Assembly (NCBI GenBank): GCA_021838635.1
Contig: JAKCDC010000001.1
Location: forward strand, 124,001 to 188,000
DNA from: Pseudomonadota bacterium
GTDB lineage: Bacteria > Pseudomonadota > Gammaproteobacteria > Steroidobacterales > Steroidobacteraceae
Length of the DNA stretch: 64,000 bases
Direction: 5' to 3'
Part shown: positions 55,750-64,000 of the stretch, one piece after another
Layout of the letters: every line of letters begins with the position of its first letter
Numbering within the stretch: position 1 is the first letter of the stretch
The notes under the pieces: generated by a model
Seen by the model: only the letters and a program-made list of their open reading frames with translations
What the model was told of the DNA's origin: nothing
Database searches by the model: none
Program-made: the position numbers and the translations under genes

Positions 55750-58098
55750 ATGGCGACCAAGAACATCGTGTCCGTCCTGCAGGAGGAGCGCGTCTTCCCG
55801 CCGCCTGCGCAGTTCAGTGCGCGCGCGCGGCTGAAGCCGGCGGATCTCGAGGCTTTGCACCGCCACGCGCAGACCGACTACACCGGCTTCTGGGCACAGC
55901 TGGCCCGCGAGCATCTCGTGTGGCACAAGCCGTTCACGGTCACCCTCGATGAGCAGAACGCGCCCAATTTCCGCTGGTTCACCGACGGCGAGCTCAACGT
56001 CTCGTTCAACTGCCTCGATGTGCACCTTGCCGACCGTGGTCACAAACCGGCCATCATCTTCGAGGGCGAGCCGGGCGATGTGCGGCGGATCAGTTATCAG
56101 GAACTGCACGGCGAGGTCTGCCGCTTCGCCAACACGCTGAAATCGCTCGGCGTGCAGCGCGGGGACCGTGTGGCGATTTACATGCCGCTCGTGCCCGAGA
56201 TCATTGTGGCGATGCACGCGTGTAACCGCATCGGTGCGATCCACTCGGTGGTGTTCGGTGGCTTCTCCGCCCCGGCGCTGAAGGAGCGGATCGAGGACAC
56301 TGGCGCGAAAGTACTTATCACCGCCGATGGCGGCTGGCGTGGCGGACATGCCATCGAGCTGAAGGCGGCCGCGGACAAGGCGCTCGCGGCCGGCTGCCCG
56401 AGCATCAAGCATGTCGTGGTGTTGCAGCGGACCGCTCATGCCATCTCGATGGAGCCGGGCCGCGACCTGTGGTGGCATGAGGCGATCGCCGGGCGCTCCC
56501 CGGTGTGCGAGCCCGAGTGGGTCGACGCAGAGCACCCGCTGTACCTGCTGTACACCTCCGGCTCAACGGGCAAGCCCAAGGGCATCCAGCACTCGAGCGC
56601 CGGTTATCTGCTCGGGGCGAAGCTCACCACCGAGTGGGTGTTCGATCTGCGCGAGCAAGACGTATTCTGGTGCACCGCGGATGCCGGCTGGGTCACCGGG
56701 CACAGTTATCTCGCCTACGGACCACTGGCCGCCGGCGCCACCGTCGTGATGTACGAGGGTGGGCCGACCTATCCGGATGGTGGCCGTTTCTGGAAGATCT
56801 GCCAGGATCACGGGGTGAGCGTGTTCTACACCGCCCCGACGGCGATCCGTGCACTGATGAAGCTCGGTGACGAGGTGCCTTCGGGTTACGACCTGTCGCG
56901 GCTACGCCTGCTCGGCAGCGTCGGGGAGCCGATCAATCCCGAAGCCTGGATGTGGTACCACCGGGTCATCGGCGGTGGCCGCTGTCCGATCGTTGACACC
57001 TGGTGGCAGACCGAGACCGGCGCGATCATGCTCTCGCCGCTGCCCGGAATCACCCCGACCAAGCCCGGTTCATGCACGCTGCCGCTGCCGGGGATCGAGG
57101 CGGAGATCGTCGACGATCGCGGTGCGCCGGTGACCCGGGCTGATGCCGGCGGGTATTTGGTCATTAAGAAGCCCTGGCCGTCGATGCTGCGCACCATCTG
57201 GCGCAACAACGACCGCTACCTGGCCGCCTACTGGGAGAAGTTCCGCAACCGGTACTACGTCGCCGGAGACAGTGCGCATCGCGACAAGGACGGGTATTTC
57301 TGGATCATGGGGCGCATCGATGATGTGCTGAACGTGGCCGGCCATCGCCTCGGCACCATGGAGATCGAGTCAGCGCTCGTGGCCCATCCGCGCGTCGCCG
57401 AGGCGGCCGTGGTCGGCAAGCCACATGAGGTCAAGGGCGAGTCGGTGTTCGCCTACGTGGTCTGCCGAGGCGCCCGGCCAAAGGGCGATGCGGCGCGCCT
57501 GGTGCAGGAGCTGCGCGATTGGGTCGGGCAGCAGCTCGGCGCCATCGCCAAGCCGGATGAGATCCGTTTCGCGGATAACCTGCCGAAGACCCGCTCCGGG
57601 AAGATCATGCGCCGGCTGCTGCGCGCCATCGCGCGCGGCGAGGATATTGCACAGGACGTCTCGACACTGGAGAACCCGGCGATCCTCGATCAGCTGCGCG
57701 GTGCGGATGAGGGGGCGGCGCCTGCGGCGCGAGCCAAACGACCGGCGCGAGCACCGGCGACACCCGACCGATCTGTAGCACGGCCCCGCAAGACGGCCGC
57801 GAAGAAACGCGCCCGGTCCGCAACGGCCCAATCCCGTGCGGCGCAGCCCGCCCTGCGGCGGGCTGCGGCAGTCCCGGCGGCCGCACGCCGCCCGAAGACC
57901 AAGGCCGTGAAGCGCAAGCCGGTGGCGGCCAAGACCACCAAAGTCGCCAAGACCGTCCGGGTTCGGTCCCGCAAGGCGGTGCAGAAGAAGACCGTCAAGT
58001 CCGGCCGGATCGCCGGCCGCCGGCCGGCGCCCAAGCGCAAGAGCGCGCGTCGGGCGGCCGTGCGTCGCACGACGCGTACCGGCGGGCGGCGCCGCTGA
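55750..58098 (+). CDS. acs: Acetyl-CoA synthetase with a histone-H1-like C-terminal extension
   Basis: A 782-residue protein. Residues 1 to about 652 are a complete AMP-forming acetyl-CoA synthetase: P-loop [11 protein letters not shown] near 265, WWQTETG, and the acetylatable catalytic Lys in [11 protein letters not shown] near 616 (K609 in E. coli, whose protein is 652 long). The last 125-130 residues are extra: about 46 Lys/Arg, one acidic residue, and many Ala, Pro and Thr, with AKKxAR/KRK repeats like histone H1, AlgP or PhaF tails. The frame is continuous and base composition does not change. The core makes acetyl-CoA from acetate; the tail probably binds nucleic acid or polyanions (inference). 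Confidence 0.94.
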   Translation: MATKNIVSVLQEERVFPPPAQFSARARLKPADLEALHRHAQTDYTGFWAQLAREHLVWHKPFTVTLDEQNAPNFRWFTDGELNVSFNCLDVHLADRGHKPAIIFEGEPGDVRRISYQELHGEVCRFANTLKSLGVQRGDRVAIYMPLVPEIIVAMHACNRIGAIHSVVFGGFSAPALKERIEDTGAKVLITADGGWRGGHAIELKAAADKALAAGCPSIKHVVVLQRTAHAISMEPGRDLWWHEAIAGRSPVCEPEWVDAEHPLYLLYTSGSTGKPKGIQHSSAGYLLGAKLTTEWVFDLREQDVFWCTADAGWVTGHSYLAYGPLAAGATVVMYEGGPTYPDGGRFWKICQDHGVSVFYTAPTAIRALMKLGDEVPSGYDLSRLRLLGSVGEPINPEAWMWYHRVIGGGRCPIVDTWWQTETGAIMLSPLPGITPTKPGSCTLPLPGIEAEIVDDRGAPVTRADAGGYLVIKKPWPSMLRTIWRNNDRYLAAYWEKFRNRYYVAGDSAHRDKDGYFWIMGRIDDVLNVAGHRLGTMEIESALVAHPRVAEAAVVGKPHEVKGESVFAYVVCRGARPKGDAARLVQELRDWVGQQLGAIAKPDEIRFADNLPKTRSGKIMRRLLRAIARGEDIAQDVSTLENPAILDQLRGADEGAAPAARAKRPARAPATPDRSVARPRKTAAKKRARSATAQSRAAQPALRRAAAVPAAARRPKTKAVKRKPVAAKTTKVAKTVRVRSRKAVQKKTVKSGRIAGRRPAPKRKSARRAAVRRTTRTGGRRR

Positions 58099-58114
58099 GG
58101 CGGGCGCCCTCAGG

Positions 58115-58411
58115 TCACGGCGAGCGGTGGCTGAGCGGCTCGTAGCGCCGCTCGCCCGTGACCGGGTCGTACAGGACCTCGAACGGCTCGCCGGTGGCGG
58201 GATCTTCAAAACGCTCGCCCGTCGCCTGCCAGCGGGCCACGGGCGGGGCCGGCTTGCGATAGCGCCAGCGCTCGAAAGCCGTCGCGAGCAGACCCACGGT
58301 CCCGAGTATGAGCAGCGGGAGGCCGTGCCCGGATTTCACCGTCAGCAGTTCGATCGCGCCAGCCACGAGCGCAAGCGCCGAGACCGCCAGGAAGGCGGTG
58401 CGCAGTCTCAC
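58115..58411 (-). CDS. Small membrane protein of unknown function
   Basis: A 98-residue protein with two hydrophobic segments (about residues 5-22 and 28-46) and a hydrophilic C-terminus holding a repeated D-P-x-T-G-E pattern (EDPATGEPFEV and YDPVTGERRYE). Its ATG overlaps the ybjQ stop (ATGA), so it is translated with ybjQ. It converges on acs. No family recognised. Confidence 0.65.
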   Translation of the reverse strand: MRLRTAFLAVSALALVAGAIELLTVKSGHGLPLLILGTVGLLATAFERWRYRKPAPPVARWQATGERFEDPATGEPFEVLYDPVTGERRYEPLSHRSP

Positions 58412-58731
58412 CCGGCCGGCTCGATGACCACGGCGGTGCCGTAGGCAACGATCTCGCTCATGGTCTGGCCGATCTCCGAGGAGTCGAATCGCATCATCAC
58501 TACGGCGTTGGCCTGCATCAGCGTGGCGTTCTTCACCATGCGGTCGACGGCGTGGCGGCGGGCCTCCTCAAGCAGTTGGGTGTACTCGGAGATCTCCCCG
58601 CCGGCGATCGAGCGCAGGCCGGCCATCAGATTGCCGGCCAGGCCACGGCTGCGTACCACGACGCCGAACACTTGGCCCTTGACCGCTGTGACTCGGTAGC
58701 CCGGGACGTTTTCGGTGGTGACGATGAGCAT
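58408..58731 (-). CDS. ybjQ: YbjQ family protein (UPF0145)
   Basis: A 107-residue protein of the YbjQ fold (pentameric small protein, function unknown). The opening VTTENVPGYRVTAVKGQVFGVVVRSRG and the later NATLMQANAVVMMRFDSS are the family core. ATG 58731 gives the standard N-terminus; the frame is open to 58848. Related proteins bind heavy metals in some structures, but no role can be assigned here. Confidence 0.88.
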   Translation of the reverse strand: MLIVTTENVPGYRVTAVKGQVFGVVVRSRGLAGNLMAGLRSIAGGEISEYTQLLEEARRHAVDRMVKNATLMQANAVVMMRFDSSEIGQTMSEIVAYGTAVVIEPAG

Positions 58732-58943
58732 CGTGCTGTCTCCTGGGTGGGGCGCAGGTGCCCACCGGATCATGGTAGCACCGTGCTCAAGGGGTGCGCG
58801 GGTCGCGCGAAATTGCATATCTGCGGCAGAAATGACCCCTAGTGCCACGGCCCGTGCCCGCCTAAGGTCATGGTCACCCCCCAGCCGGGGGCGCTCGCCG
58901 GGCCCCCTGCCGGGGAGTCAGGCGGGACGGAGGCGCGGCGCTC

Positions 58944-59303
58944 ATGGGCGAGATCATCCGGGTCGGCTTTGAACCTGAACGGGACTGGGAGCAGGCGCGC
59001 GTCCAATGGGCCGAGGGCCTGGCGGCGGTCGGCGCGTTGTTCGGTGACGACGAGGCGCTGATGCGCGCCAAGGCCGAGTGTCTGTATCAGACCGTGCGGC
59101 GGATCGTGGAAGGGATCCCGGCGGTGCGTGTGGCCGCGACCGTGCCGGACGATTTGCCCGGAGAATACGTACCCATGCTCACCGCCGCGCTGCGCGATGC
59201 GGCGCTGAAGGGCATCGAGGCGAGCACCTGTCACGCAGTGCGGGTGCTCACGGCGGCCATCTATGACCTGTGCACCTCGAAGCTGCGCCGCAAGCCGTCC
59301 TGA
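58944..59303 (+). CDS. Conserved-looking protein of unknown function
   Basis: A 119-residue soluble, mainly helical protein. A short N-terminal strand (IIRVGFEPERDWE) leads into ALFGDDEALMRAKAECLYQTVRRIVEG, then ALKGIEASTCHAVRVLTAAIYDLCTSKLRRKPS. Two cysteines are in the last third. The opposite strand is also open over this stretch, but only this reading looks like a folded protein. GC-rich inverted repeats precede the start, and no ribosome site is clear. It converges on yceI with both stops inside one palindrome. Function unknown. Confidence 0.65.
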   Translation: MGEIIRVGFEPERDWEQARVQWAEGLAAVGALFGDDEALMRAKAECLYQTVRRIVEGIPAVRVAATVPDDLPGEYVPMLTAALRDAALKGIEASTCHAVRVLTAAIYDLCTSKLRRKPS

Positions 59304-59311
59304 GGCCTCAG
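59300..59311. repeat. 12-bp palindrome carrying both convergent stop codons
   Basis: CTGAGGCCTCAG holds the TGA of the 58944 gene on the plus strand and the TGA of yceI on the minus strand. Being loop-free it is unlikely to be an intrinsic terminator. Confidence 0.6.
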
Positions 59312-59874
59312 TGCACCGCCGGCACCATGCGCAGCGCGAAGCGCACCGTCACCGGGTTGCCCAGCCACTCGGTGGCGCGCCACTCACCCTGACCGATGCC
59401 GAATGCGAGCCGATCAATCACGGTCTTGCCCTGCAGTTCTGCGCTGCCGCCGCGCGGCTGCCAGGTGAAAGCAATGGACACCGTGCGAGTGACCCCACGC
59501 AGCGTGAGCGGCCCGGTGGCGATGAAGCCGTTCGCTGTCCTCTGCAGCCGCGTTGCGGTGAAGCGCGCCTGCGGGTAGCGCGCCACGTCAAAGAACTGCG
59601 CGCCACCGAGCAGCGTGTTGCGCTGTGCGTCGTGGGTATCGAACGAATGCATGTCGATCACGACCGTGAGTGCCTTGGCATGCGGATCGAACTGCACCGA
59701 GAACGATTTGAACACGCCATGATTTGCCGCGCCGGCCTGAGTGAACGTGTAGCTGAGCGTGCTGTGTGCCAGGTTCAAGACGTAGTCCGGGCCGCTGGCG
59801 GCGGCGTGCGCCGCACCGGCGACGAGGAGGGCGAACGAGGATAGGGTGAGCCGGGCGAGGCGGGACGTCAGCAT
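59308..59874 (-). CDS. yceI: YceI family periplasmic protein
   Basis: A 188-residue secreted lipocalin-like protein. A signal peptide (LSSFALLVAGAAHA) precedes the YceI barrel: YVLNLAHSTLSYTF, VIDMHSFDTHD, FFDVARYPQARF and GPLTLRGVTRTVSI. Family members bind isoprenoid chains such as polyprenyl or quinone precursors. The gene lies three bases after the cytochrome b561 gene, the classic YceI-b561 pairing associated with acid or oxidative stress. Confidence 0.92.
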   Translation of the reverse strand: MLTSRLARLTLSSFALLVAGAAHAAASGPDYVLNLAHSTLSYTFTQAGAANHGVFKSFSVQFDPHAKALTVVIDMHSFDTHDAQRNTLLGGAQFFDVARYPQARFTATRLQRTANGFIATGPLTLRGVTRTVSIAFTWQPRGGSAELQGKTVIDRLAFGIGQGEWRATEWLGNPVTVRFALRMVPAVH

Positions 59875-59877
59875 TTG

Positions 59878-60447
59878 TTACTCCTTGCGGGTGAGCGCGG
59901 CGTGCGCGCCGGGTAGCATGCGCCGCAGCGTATCGTCCTTCAGGACGAAATGATGTTTGATCGCCGCGGCGATATGCAGCACGAGAATCAGGCCGAGTGC
60001 GATCGCCAGTAGCACGTGCACGCGCACCATCGCGTGGTAGAGCGTCGCGCTGCGTCTCACCAGATTCGGCAGTTGAAACAGATTGAACCAACTGACCGGA
60101 AAGCCCCGTGCCGAGGACATGATCCAGCCGGTCAGCGGCAGGGCGATCATCAGGACATACAGTGCGGTGTGCGTGACGCGCGCGAGCACCCGCTCATAAG
60201 GCTTCAGAGTGCCCGGGAGTTCGGGCGATGGATTCAGCGCGCGCCATGTCAGACGCACCAACGCCAGGGCGAGGATGGTGATGCCGAGCGACTTGTGGCG
60301 CGCTAGCGTGACCAGCTTGGTCATGCTGAGCGGCAGTGCGGTACCGATCAGACCAAGCGCGATCTGCACCCCGATCAGGACGGCGATCAGCCAGTGCAGC
60401 AGTTGGGTGAGCGCCCCCCAGCGGGTGCGCGTGTTTCGCAGCATCAC
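59878..60447 (-). CDS. cybB: Cytochrome b561 (CybB-like)
   Basis: A 189-residue, four-helix membrane protein with haem-ligand histidines in LTQLLHWLIA, LARHKSLGI, VTHTALYVLM and LVLHIAAAIKHH. It moves electrons between the quinone pool and periplasmic acceptors; in E. coli it is a superoxide:ubiquinone oxidoreductase. First gene of the b561-yceI pair. ATG 60447 or 60444 may start it. Confidence 0.92.
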   Translation of the reverse strand: MMLRNTRTRWGALTQLLHWLIAVLIGVQIALGLIGTALPLSMTKLVTLARHKSLGITILALALVRLTWRALNPSPELPGTLKPYERVLARVTHTALYVLMIALPLTGWIMSSARGFPVSWFNLFQLPNLVRRSATLYHAMVRVHVLLAIALGLILVLHIAAAIKHHFVLKDDTLRRMLPGAHAALTRKE

Positions 60448-60486
60448 ACCGTGAGCTTAGAGCAGTCGGCGCTCCCTGGGGAGTGG

Positions 60487-61569
60487 TTACACCGGTGTGT
60501 CCCGGCTCTGCGTCGCGGCGTGCAGCCCGAGCTCGACCTGCGTCCAGCCCTGGCAGTGCCGTGCGATCTGCGCGGCGAGCAAAGCGGCGTGCGCGGGTCG
60601 CGCGTTCAACGCCGGTACGTAGTCGAACCGCTCGCCGCCGGCGCACATGAACGCGGCGCGGTTCTCGACATCGATCTCCTCGAGCGTCTCCAGACAGTCG
60701 ACTGCAAATCCCGGGCAGATGACCGTCACGTCCCTGATGCCCCGCGCCGGCATGCCGGCGAGCGTCTCGATGGTATAGGGACGCAACCATTCGCTAGGTC
60801 CGAAGCGCGACTGGAACGTGATCGTCCACTCGCCTTCCTTCAGCAGCAGCTCCTCGGCGAGCAGCCGTGCGGTTTTCTGACATTTGCAGAAATACGGATC
60901 CCCCTGGTGAAAGTAGCGCTCGGGGATGCCGTGAAAGGAAATCACCAGATGGCCGGTGCGTCCATGTGCGTCCCAATGCTGCGCCACGCTCTCGCGCAAC
61001 GCCTCGATGTACTGCGGCTGATCGTGGTACTCGCTGATGAAGCGCAGTTCCGGCAGCCACCGCCACCCGGACAGCTCCGCGTTGACCTGATCGTAGACCG
61101 CGCCGGTGGTGGCGCCGCAGTACTGCGGAAACAGCGGCAGAACCAGGATGCGCTGCGCGCCGGCGGCGCGCAGCCGTTGCAGTGAATCAGCCACGGTGGG
61201 GGTGCCGTAGAGCATGGCGAATTCGAGCGAAAACGGCGCCATCAGGCGCTGCGCGAGCAGACTTGCCAGCCCGCTGCGCAGCCGCTCGGACTGCTCGCGC
61301 AGCGGCGAACCCTCGGCCGACCAGATCTTGCGGTACTTCGGTGCGATGCGTCGCGGGCGCAGCGGCAGGATGAACCCATAGAGGATTGGCAGCCACAGCG
61401 GTCGCGGCAGTTCCACCACCCGCGGATCCTTCAGCATACGGCCGAGGAAGCGCCGCACGTCGTGTGGCGCCGGTGAGTCGGGTGTGCCGAAATTGACCGC
61501 GAGAATGCCGATGCGCTCGGCCGTCTCGCGGTGAAAGTCCGCAGAGCTGTGATAGCGCATGGTGTGCAC
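60487..61569 (-). CDS. hemH: Ferrochelatase
   Basis: A 360-residue enzyme inserting ferrous iron into protoporphyrin IX, the last step of haem synthesis. NFGTPDSP marks the N-terminus; ISFHGIPERY holds the metal-binding His; the conserved acidic helix occurs in CPGFAVDCLETLEEI. Length fits proteobacterial HemH (320-370). ATG 61569 or 61560 may start it. It lies 39 bases upstream of the cytochrome b561 gene, fitting joint haem supply and use. Confidence 0.94.
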   Translation of the reverse strand: MHTMRYHSSADFHRETAERIGILAVNFGTPDSPAPHDVRRFLGRMLKDPRVVELPRPLWLPILYGFILPLRPRRIAPKYRKIWSAEGSPLREQSERLRSGLASLLAQRLMAPFSLEFAMLYGTPTVADSLQRLRAAGAQRILVLPLFPQYCGATTGAVYDQVNAELSGWRWLPELRFISEYHDQPQYIEALRESVAQHWDAHGRTGHLVISFHGIPERYFHQGDPYFCKCQKTARLLAEELLLKEGEWTITFQSRFGPSEWLRPYTIETLAGMPARGIRDVTVICPGFAVDCLETLEEIDVENRAAFMCAGGERFDYVPALNARPAHAALLAAQIARHCQGWTQVELGLHAATQSRDTPV

Positions 61570-61652
61570 GATAGCGCAGTGAAACGGCCGGCAACCAGTG
61601 TCGCTGCGGCAAACCCCTACCCCGAGCCCGCGGTGCGGCCCCGGCGGGGGCT

Positions 61653-62336
61653 CTACACCGCCGCGCGCTCCTCGCCCCGCAGGTGCTCGCCGAGGAACTG
61701 CAGCGTCCGCCGGCGTGCCAAAGCGGCGGCCGCAGCGTCATAGGAGGGACGCAGGTCGCAGTTGAAGCCGTGGCCAGCCCCGGCGTAGACGTGGAAGATA
61801 CCCCCCGGATCACGCTGGCGCATCGGCTCGAGCTCAGCGAGCGGAATGCCTTTGTCCTCGCCGCCGAAGTGATACAGCACCGGACAGTGCGGTGCCTTGC
61901 CGGCGTCCTGGGCCCGGCCGTAATACACCACCGCGCAGTCGACCGGCAGCAGGCAGGCGGCGCGGTACGACTGCGCCCCGCCCCAGCAGTACCCGACAGT
62001 GCCAATACGGCCCGCGTGTTTGACGACGGCAATTGCTGCGGCCAGATCCTTCAGGGTCTGCTCCGGCTGCAATTGCTGCATATAGCCGCGGCCCTCTTCG
62101 ATCTCCGGCGGACTGTAGCCGAGTTCGATTCCGCGACGGATCCGATCGAACATGCACGGCGCGATGGCCGTGTAGCCCTCGGCGGCAAATCCGTCGGTCA
62201 CGGCCCGGATGTGCGCGTTGACCCCGAAGATCTCCTGAATGACGACGACGGCTCCGCGGGCCGCACCCGGCGGCGCGGCCAGATAGGCCTGGAACTGGTG
62301 CCCGTCGCGGGCCATCAGGGTGGTGAAATCGCCCAT
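61653..62336 (-). CDS. Dienelactone hydrolase family protein
   Basis: A 227-residue alpha/beta hydrolase. The triad is visible: nucleophile Cys in GYCWGG, Asp in the FGGEDKGIP region and His in GAGHGFNC. EIFGVN is the DLH-family oxyanion segment. The family hydrolyses dienelactone in chlorocatechol routes, but most members act on other esters; no catechol genes are near. ATG 62336 is used; the frame is open to 62567 without protein-like sequence. It is divergent from fadI. Confidence 0.88.
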   Translation of the reverse strand: MGDFTTLMARDGHQFQAYLAAPPGAARGAVVVIQEIFGVNAHIRAVTDGFAAEGYTAIAPCMFDRIRRGIELGYSPPEIEEGRGYMQQLQPEQTLKDLAAAIAVVKHAGRIGTVGYCWGGAQSYRAACLLPVDCAVVYYGRAQDAGKAPHCPVLYHFGGEDKGIPLAELEPMRQRDPGGIFHVYAGAGHGFNCDLRPSYDAAAAALARRRTLQFLGEHLRGEERAAV

Positions 62337-62514
62337 AAACTGCTCAACTTTCAAGTCGTCCAGGCCGTACCTGGGCGCCGCAGAATATCGCGCGGGGCGG
62401 GTCCGGGGAAGCGCCTCGCGCGCGCTCCGCGGGGGGACGCTTGGCCCGGCGCGAGCGGCCCATGATAGCCTAAGAGCCGGATCGGGACGCGACCCGTCCC
62501 GAGGGAGGGGGTTC

Positions 62515-63801
62515 ATGCTGGTCGGCTCAGCCGTGCGGCGTGTCGCGATCGTGGGCGGCGTACGCATTCCATTCGCCAGGGCCTATAGCGCGTACGCAAG
62601 CTTGGGCAACCCTGACATGCTCACTGCGGCGCTGCGCGCCCTGGTGCAGCGTTTCCGGCTCGAGGGCCAACGGCTGGGGGATGTCGCCGCCGGTGCCGTC
62701 CTGAAACACTCCAAAGACTTCAATCTCACGCGCGAGAGCGTCCTGTCGAGCGGACTCGATCCGCAGACCCCAGGCCTGGATCTGCAGCGCGCCTGTGGCA
62801 CCAGCCTCGAGGCGGCGATCGCGATTGGTAACAAGATCGCCCTAGGGCAGATCGACTCAGGCATCGCCGCTGGCGTCGACTCGATCAGCGATCCGCCCGT
62901 GGTCTATCCGCACGCCTACCAGCGGCTGTTGCTGGCCAGTTACCGCGGCAGGAGCGCCGGTGAGCGTCTCGCGCCGTGGTTGCGGCTGCGGCCGCGGCAT
63001 TTCAAGCCGGTGTTTCCCACGGTCGCCGAGCCACGCACCGGACTGTCGATGGGCGAGAGCACTGAGCTGATGGTGCAACGCTGGCGCATCGGGCGTGAGG
63101 CGCAGGATCAGCTCGCCTACCAGAGCCACTGCAATGCGGCCGCGGCATGGCGCGAGGGTTTTTACGACGATCTGGTCGAGCCCTACCTCGGACTCGCGAC
63201 CGACAACAACGTGCGCACGGACACTTCGCTCGAAAAGCTCGCCAAGCTGCGCGCGAGCTTCGATGTGCGCGACGGCACCCTGACCGCCGGCAACAGTACC
63301 CCGCTCACCGACGGTGCGAGCGCAGTGTTACTTGCCTCCGAGGCGTGGGCTGAGCGGCACCAGCTGCCGGTACTGGCGTACCTTTCATACGGCAAAGTCT
63401 GGGCCGTGGATTTCGCCAGCGGCCGCGAAGGACTCCTCATGGCGCCGGCCTATGCGGTTTCCGCGATGTTGCGCGATGCGGGCCTGACCTTGCGGGATTT
63501 CGATTACTACGAGATCCACGAGGCATTCGCCGCCCAGGTGCTGTGTACGCTCGCCGCTTGGGAATCGGCCGCGTTCTGCCGCGATAGCCTCGGCCTCGAT
63601 GCGCCGCTCGGCGGTATCGAACGAACACGACTGAACGTCAAGGGCGGCAGCCTCGCCATCGGTCATCCATTCGCGGCCACCGGCACACGCGTCCTGGCGA
63701 CGCTGGCGAAGCTCCTGGCCGGCGACCCGACGGCCCAGCGTGGCCTGATATCGGTATGTACCGCTGGCGGGATGGGCGTCACGGCGATCGTGCAGAAATA
63801 G
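62515..63801 (+). CDS. fadI: Acetyl-CoA C-acyltransferase (FadI-type thiolase)
   Basis: A 428-residue thiolase that cleaves 3-ketoacyl-CoA at the end of each beta-oxidation round. The acyl-accepting Cys is in QRACGTSLEA near residue 98, the His in EIHEAFAAQ, the second His in GGSLAIGHPFAATGTR, and the second Cys in SVCTAGGMGV. HEAFAAQ and the length favour FadI over FadA or acetyl-CoA acetyltransferase. GGGAGGGGG lies before ATG 62515. The partner fadJ would be expected to the right, outside the window. Confidence 0.9.
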   Translation: MLVGSAVRRVAIVGGVRIPFARAYSAYASLGNPDMLTAALRALVQRFRLEGQRLGDVAAGAVLKHSKDFNLTRESVLSSGLDPQTPGLDLQRACGTSLEAAIAIGNKIALGQIDSGIAAGVDSISDPPVVYPHAYQRLLLASYRGRSAGERLAPWLRLRPRHFKPVFPTVAEPRTGLSMGESTELMVQRWRIGREAQDQLAYQSHCNAAAAWREGFYDDLVEPYLGLATDNNVRTDTSLEKLAKLRASFDVRDGTLTAGNSTPLTDGASAVLLASEAWAERHQLPVLAYLSYGKVWAVDFASGREGLLMAPAYAVSAMLRDAGLTLRDFDYYEIHEAFAAQVLCTLAAWESAAFCRDSLGLDAPLGGIERTRLNVKGGSLAIGHPFAATGTRVLATLAKLLAGDPTAQRGLISVCTAGGMGVTAIVQK

Positions 63802-63806
63802 TGGGT

Positions 63807-63835
63807 GCGGGCGCGCCGTCTGCAGGCGGACCCGC
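63807..63835 (+). terminator. Imperfect hairpin after fadI
   Basis: A two-part stem (GCGGG/CCCGC and inner CGCC/GGCG) starts six bases after the fadI stop; no T-run follows. The remaining bases to 64000 hold no supported gene. Confidence 0.35.
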
Positions 63836-64000
63836 AGAAACAAACACAGACGTGCAGTAGCACGCGGGGAGGACAAGAGCGCAGCGCGGGCGGTGCGCCC
63901 GTGCCGCTATGCGCGCGCGGGGACTGCCGCGCAGGATCAGCCGGCGAGCGGCCGGCATGCGGGAGGATTCAGACCGGTCATACATCGAGCCAGCTGTCGG

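Noticed and set aside
58839-59234. A 131-codon open frame on the minus strand
   Set aside because: Antisense to the 58944 gene; lacks hydrophobic core patterns and reads His/Arg/Pro-rich.

Overview
This is a high-GC, densely coded chromosomal segment from a gammaproteobacterium. The most likely home is the Xanthomonadales / Nevskiales / Steroidobacterales neighbourhood. That placement is inferred from gene order (priA-argS-SPOR; topA-smg-dprA remnant; a LysM gene divergent from def-fmt-rsmB-DUF4390-ntrY-ntrX), from FadE/FadI-type beta-oxidation enzymes and from GspA/GspB-type secretion genes. No rRNA, tRNA, CRISPR array, insertion sequence or prophage gene was seen. Almost everything is chromosomal housekeeping, so novelty has to be sought in odd domain fusions, degenerate regulators and decaying genes.

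Layout. 0-8.4 kb: a small unknown gene, glmS broken by one frameshift, a DUF302 protein, a soluble double-PAS chemoreceptor, a PAP2 phosphatase, a PmtA-like methyltransferase, a DMT transporter with a histidine-rich tail, and the wreck of an S10 peptidase gene. 8.5-13.6 kb: rimO, a YbhB/PEBP protein, a short-chain dehydrogenase, a methyltransferase, an unknown protein and a glycosyltransferase. 13.7-21.9 kb, all minus strand: fadE, a broken DUF3667 gene, dinB, gspA, gspB, and a Ser/Thr kinase carrying a dead receiver domain. 22-33.7 kb: mdh, dps (plus strand), a GGDEF-EAL protein, an HD phosphohydrolase, oligopeptidase A, glutathione reductase, topA, smg and a scrap of dprA. 34.1-44.3 kb: rlmJ and aroE, then the LysM lipoprotein divergent from def-fmt-rsmB-DUF4390-ntrY-ntrX. 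The last five of these are chained by 4-nt start/stop overlaps. 44.3-49 kb: priA-argS-SPOR. 49.1-51.1 kb: a four-gene operon of a sigma factor, a small membrane protein, a lipoprotein and a DUF3106 protein. 51.1-53.9 kb: pntAa-pntAb-pntB. 54-64 kb: an HNH nuclease, a stand-alone 5'-3' exonuclease, acs with a histone-H1-like tail, ybjQ, yceI-cytochrome b561, hemH, dienelactone hydrolase and fadI.

Metabolically the genes fit an aerobic heterotroph that oxidises fatty acids and acetate (fadE, fadI, acs, mdh). It balances NADPH and thiols through transhydrogenase and glutathione reductase, and manages iron and oxidative stress through Dps, YceI, cytochrome b561 and ferrochelatase. Signalling is prominent: a chemoreceptor, a cyclic-di-GMP enzyme, NtrYX, a eukaryotic-type kinase and an ECF-like sigma factor.

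The most unusual points are: (i) acetyl-CoA synthetase extended by about 125 residues of lysine/arginine/alanine-rich, histone-H1-like sequence; (ii) an NtrX-type regulator that lacks the GAFTGA loop and has altered Walker motifs; (iii) a kinase whose receiver has no phospho-acceptor aspartate; (iv) four damaged genes. Of the four, the S10 peptidase (about 330 codons deleted) and dprA (only the C-terminal end left) are real losses. The single-base shifts in glmS, the S10 gene and the DUF3667 gene could partly be sequencing errors.
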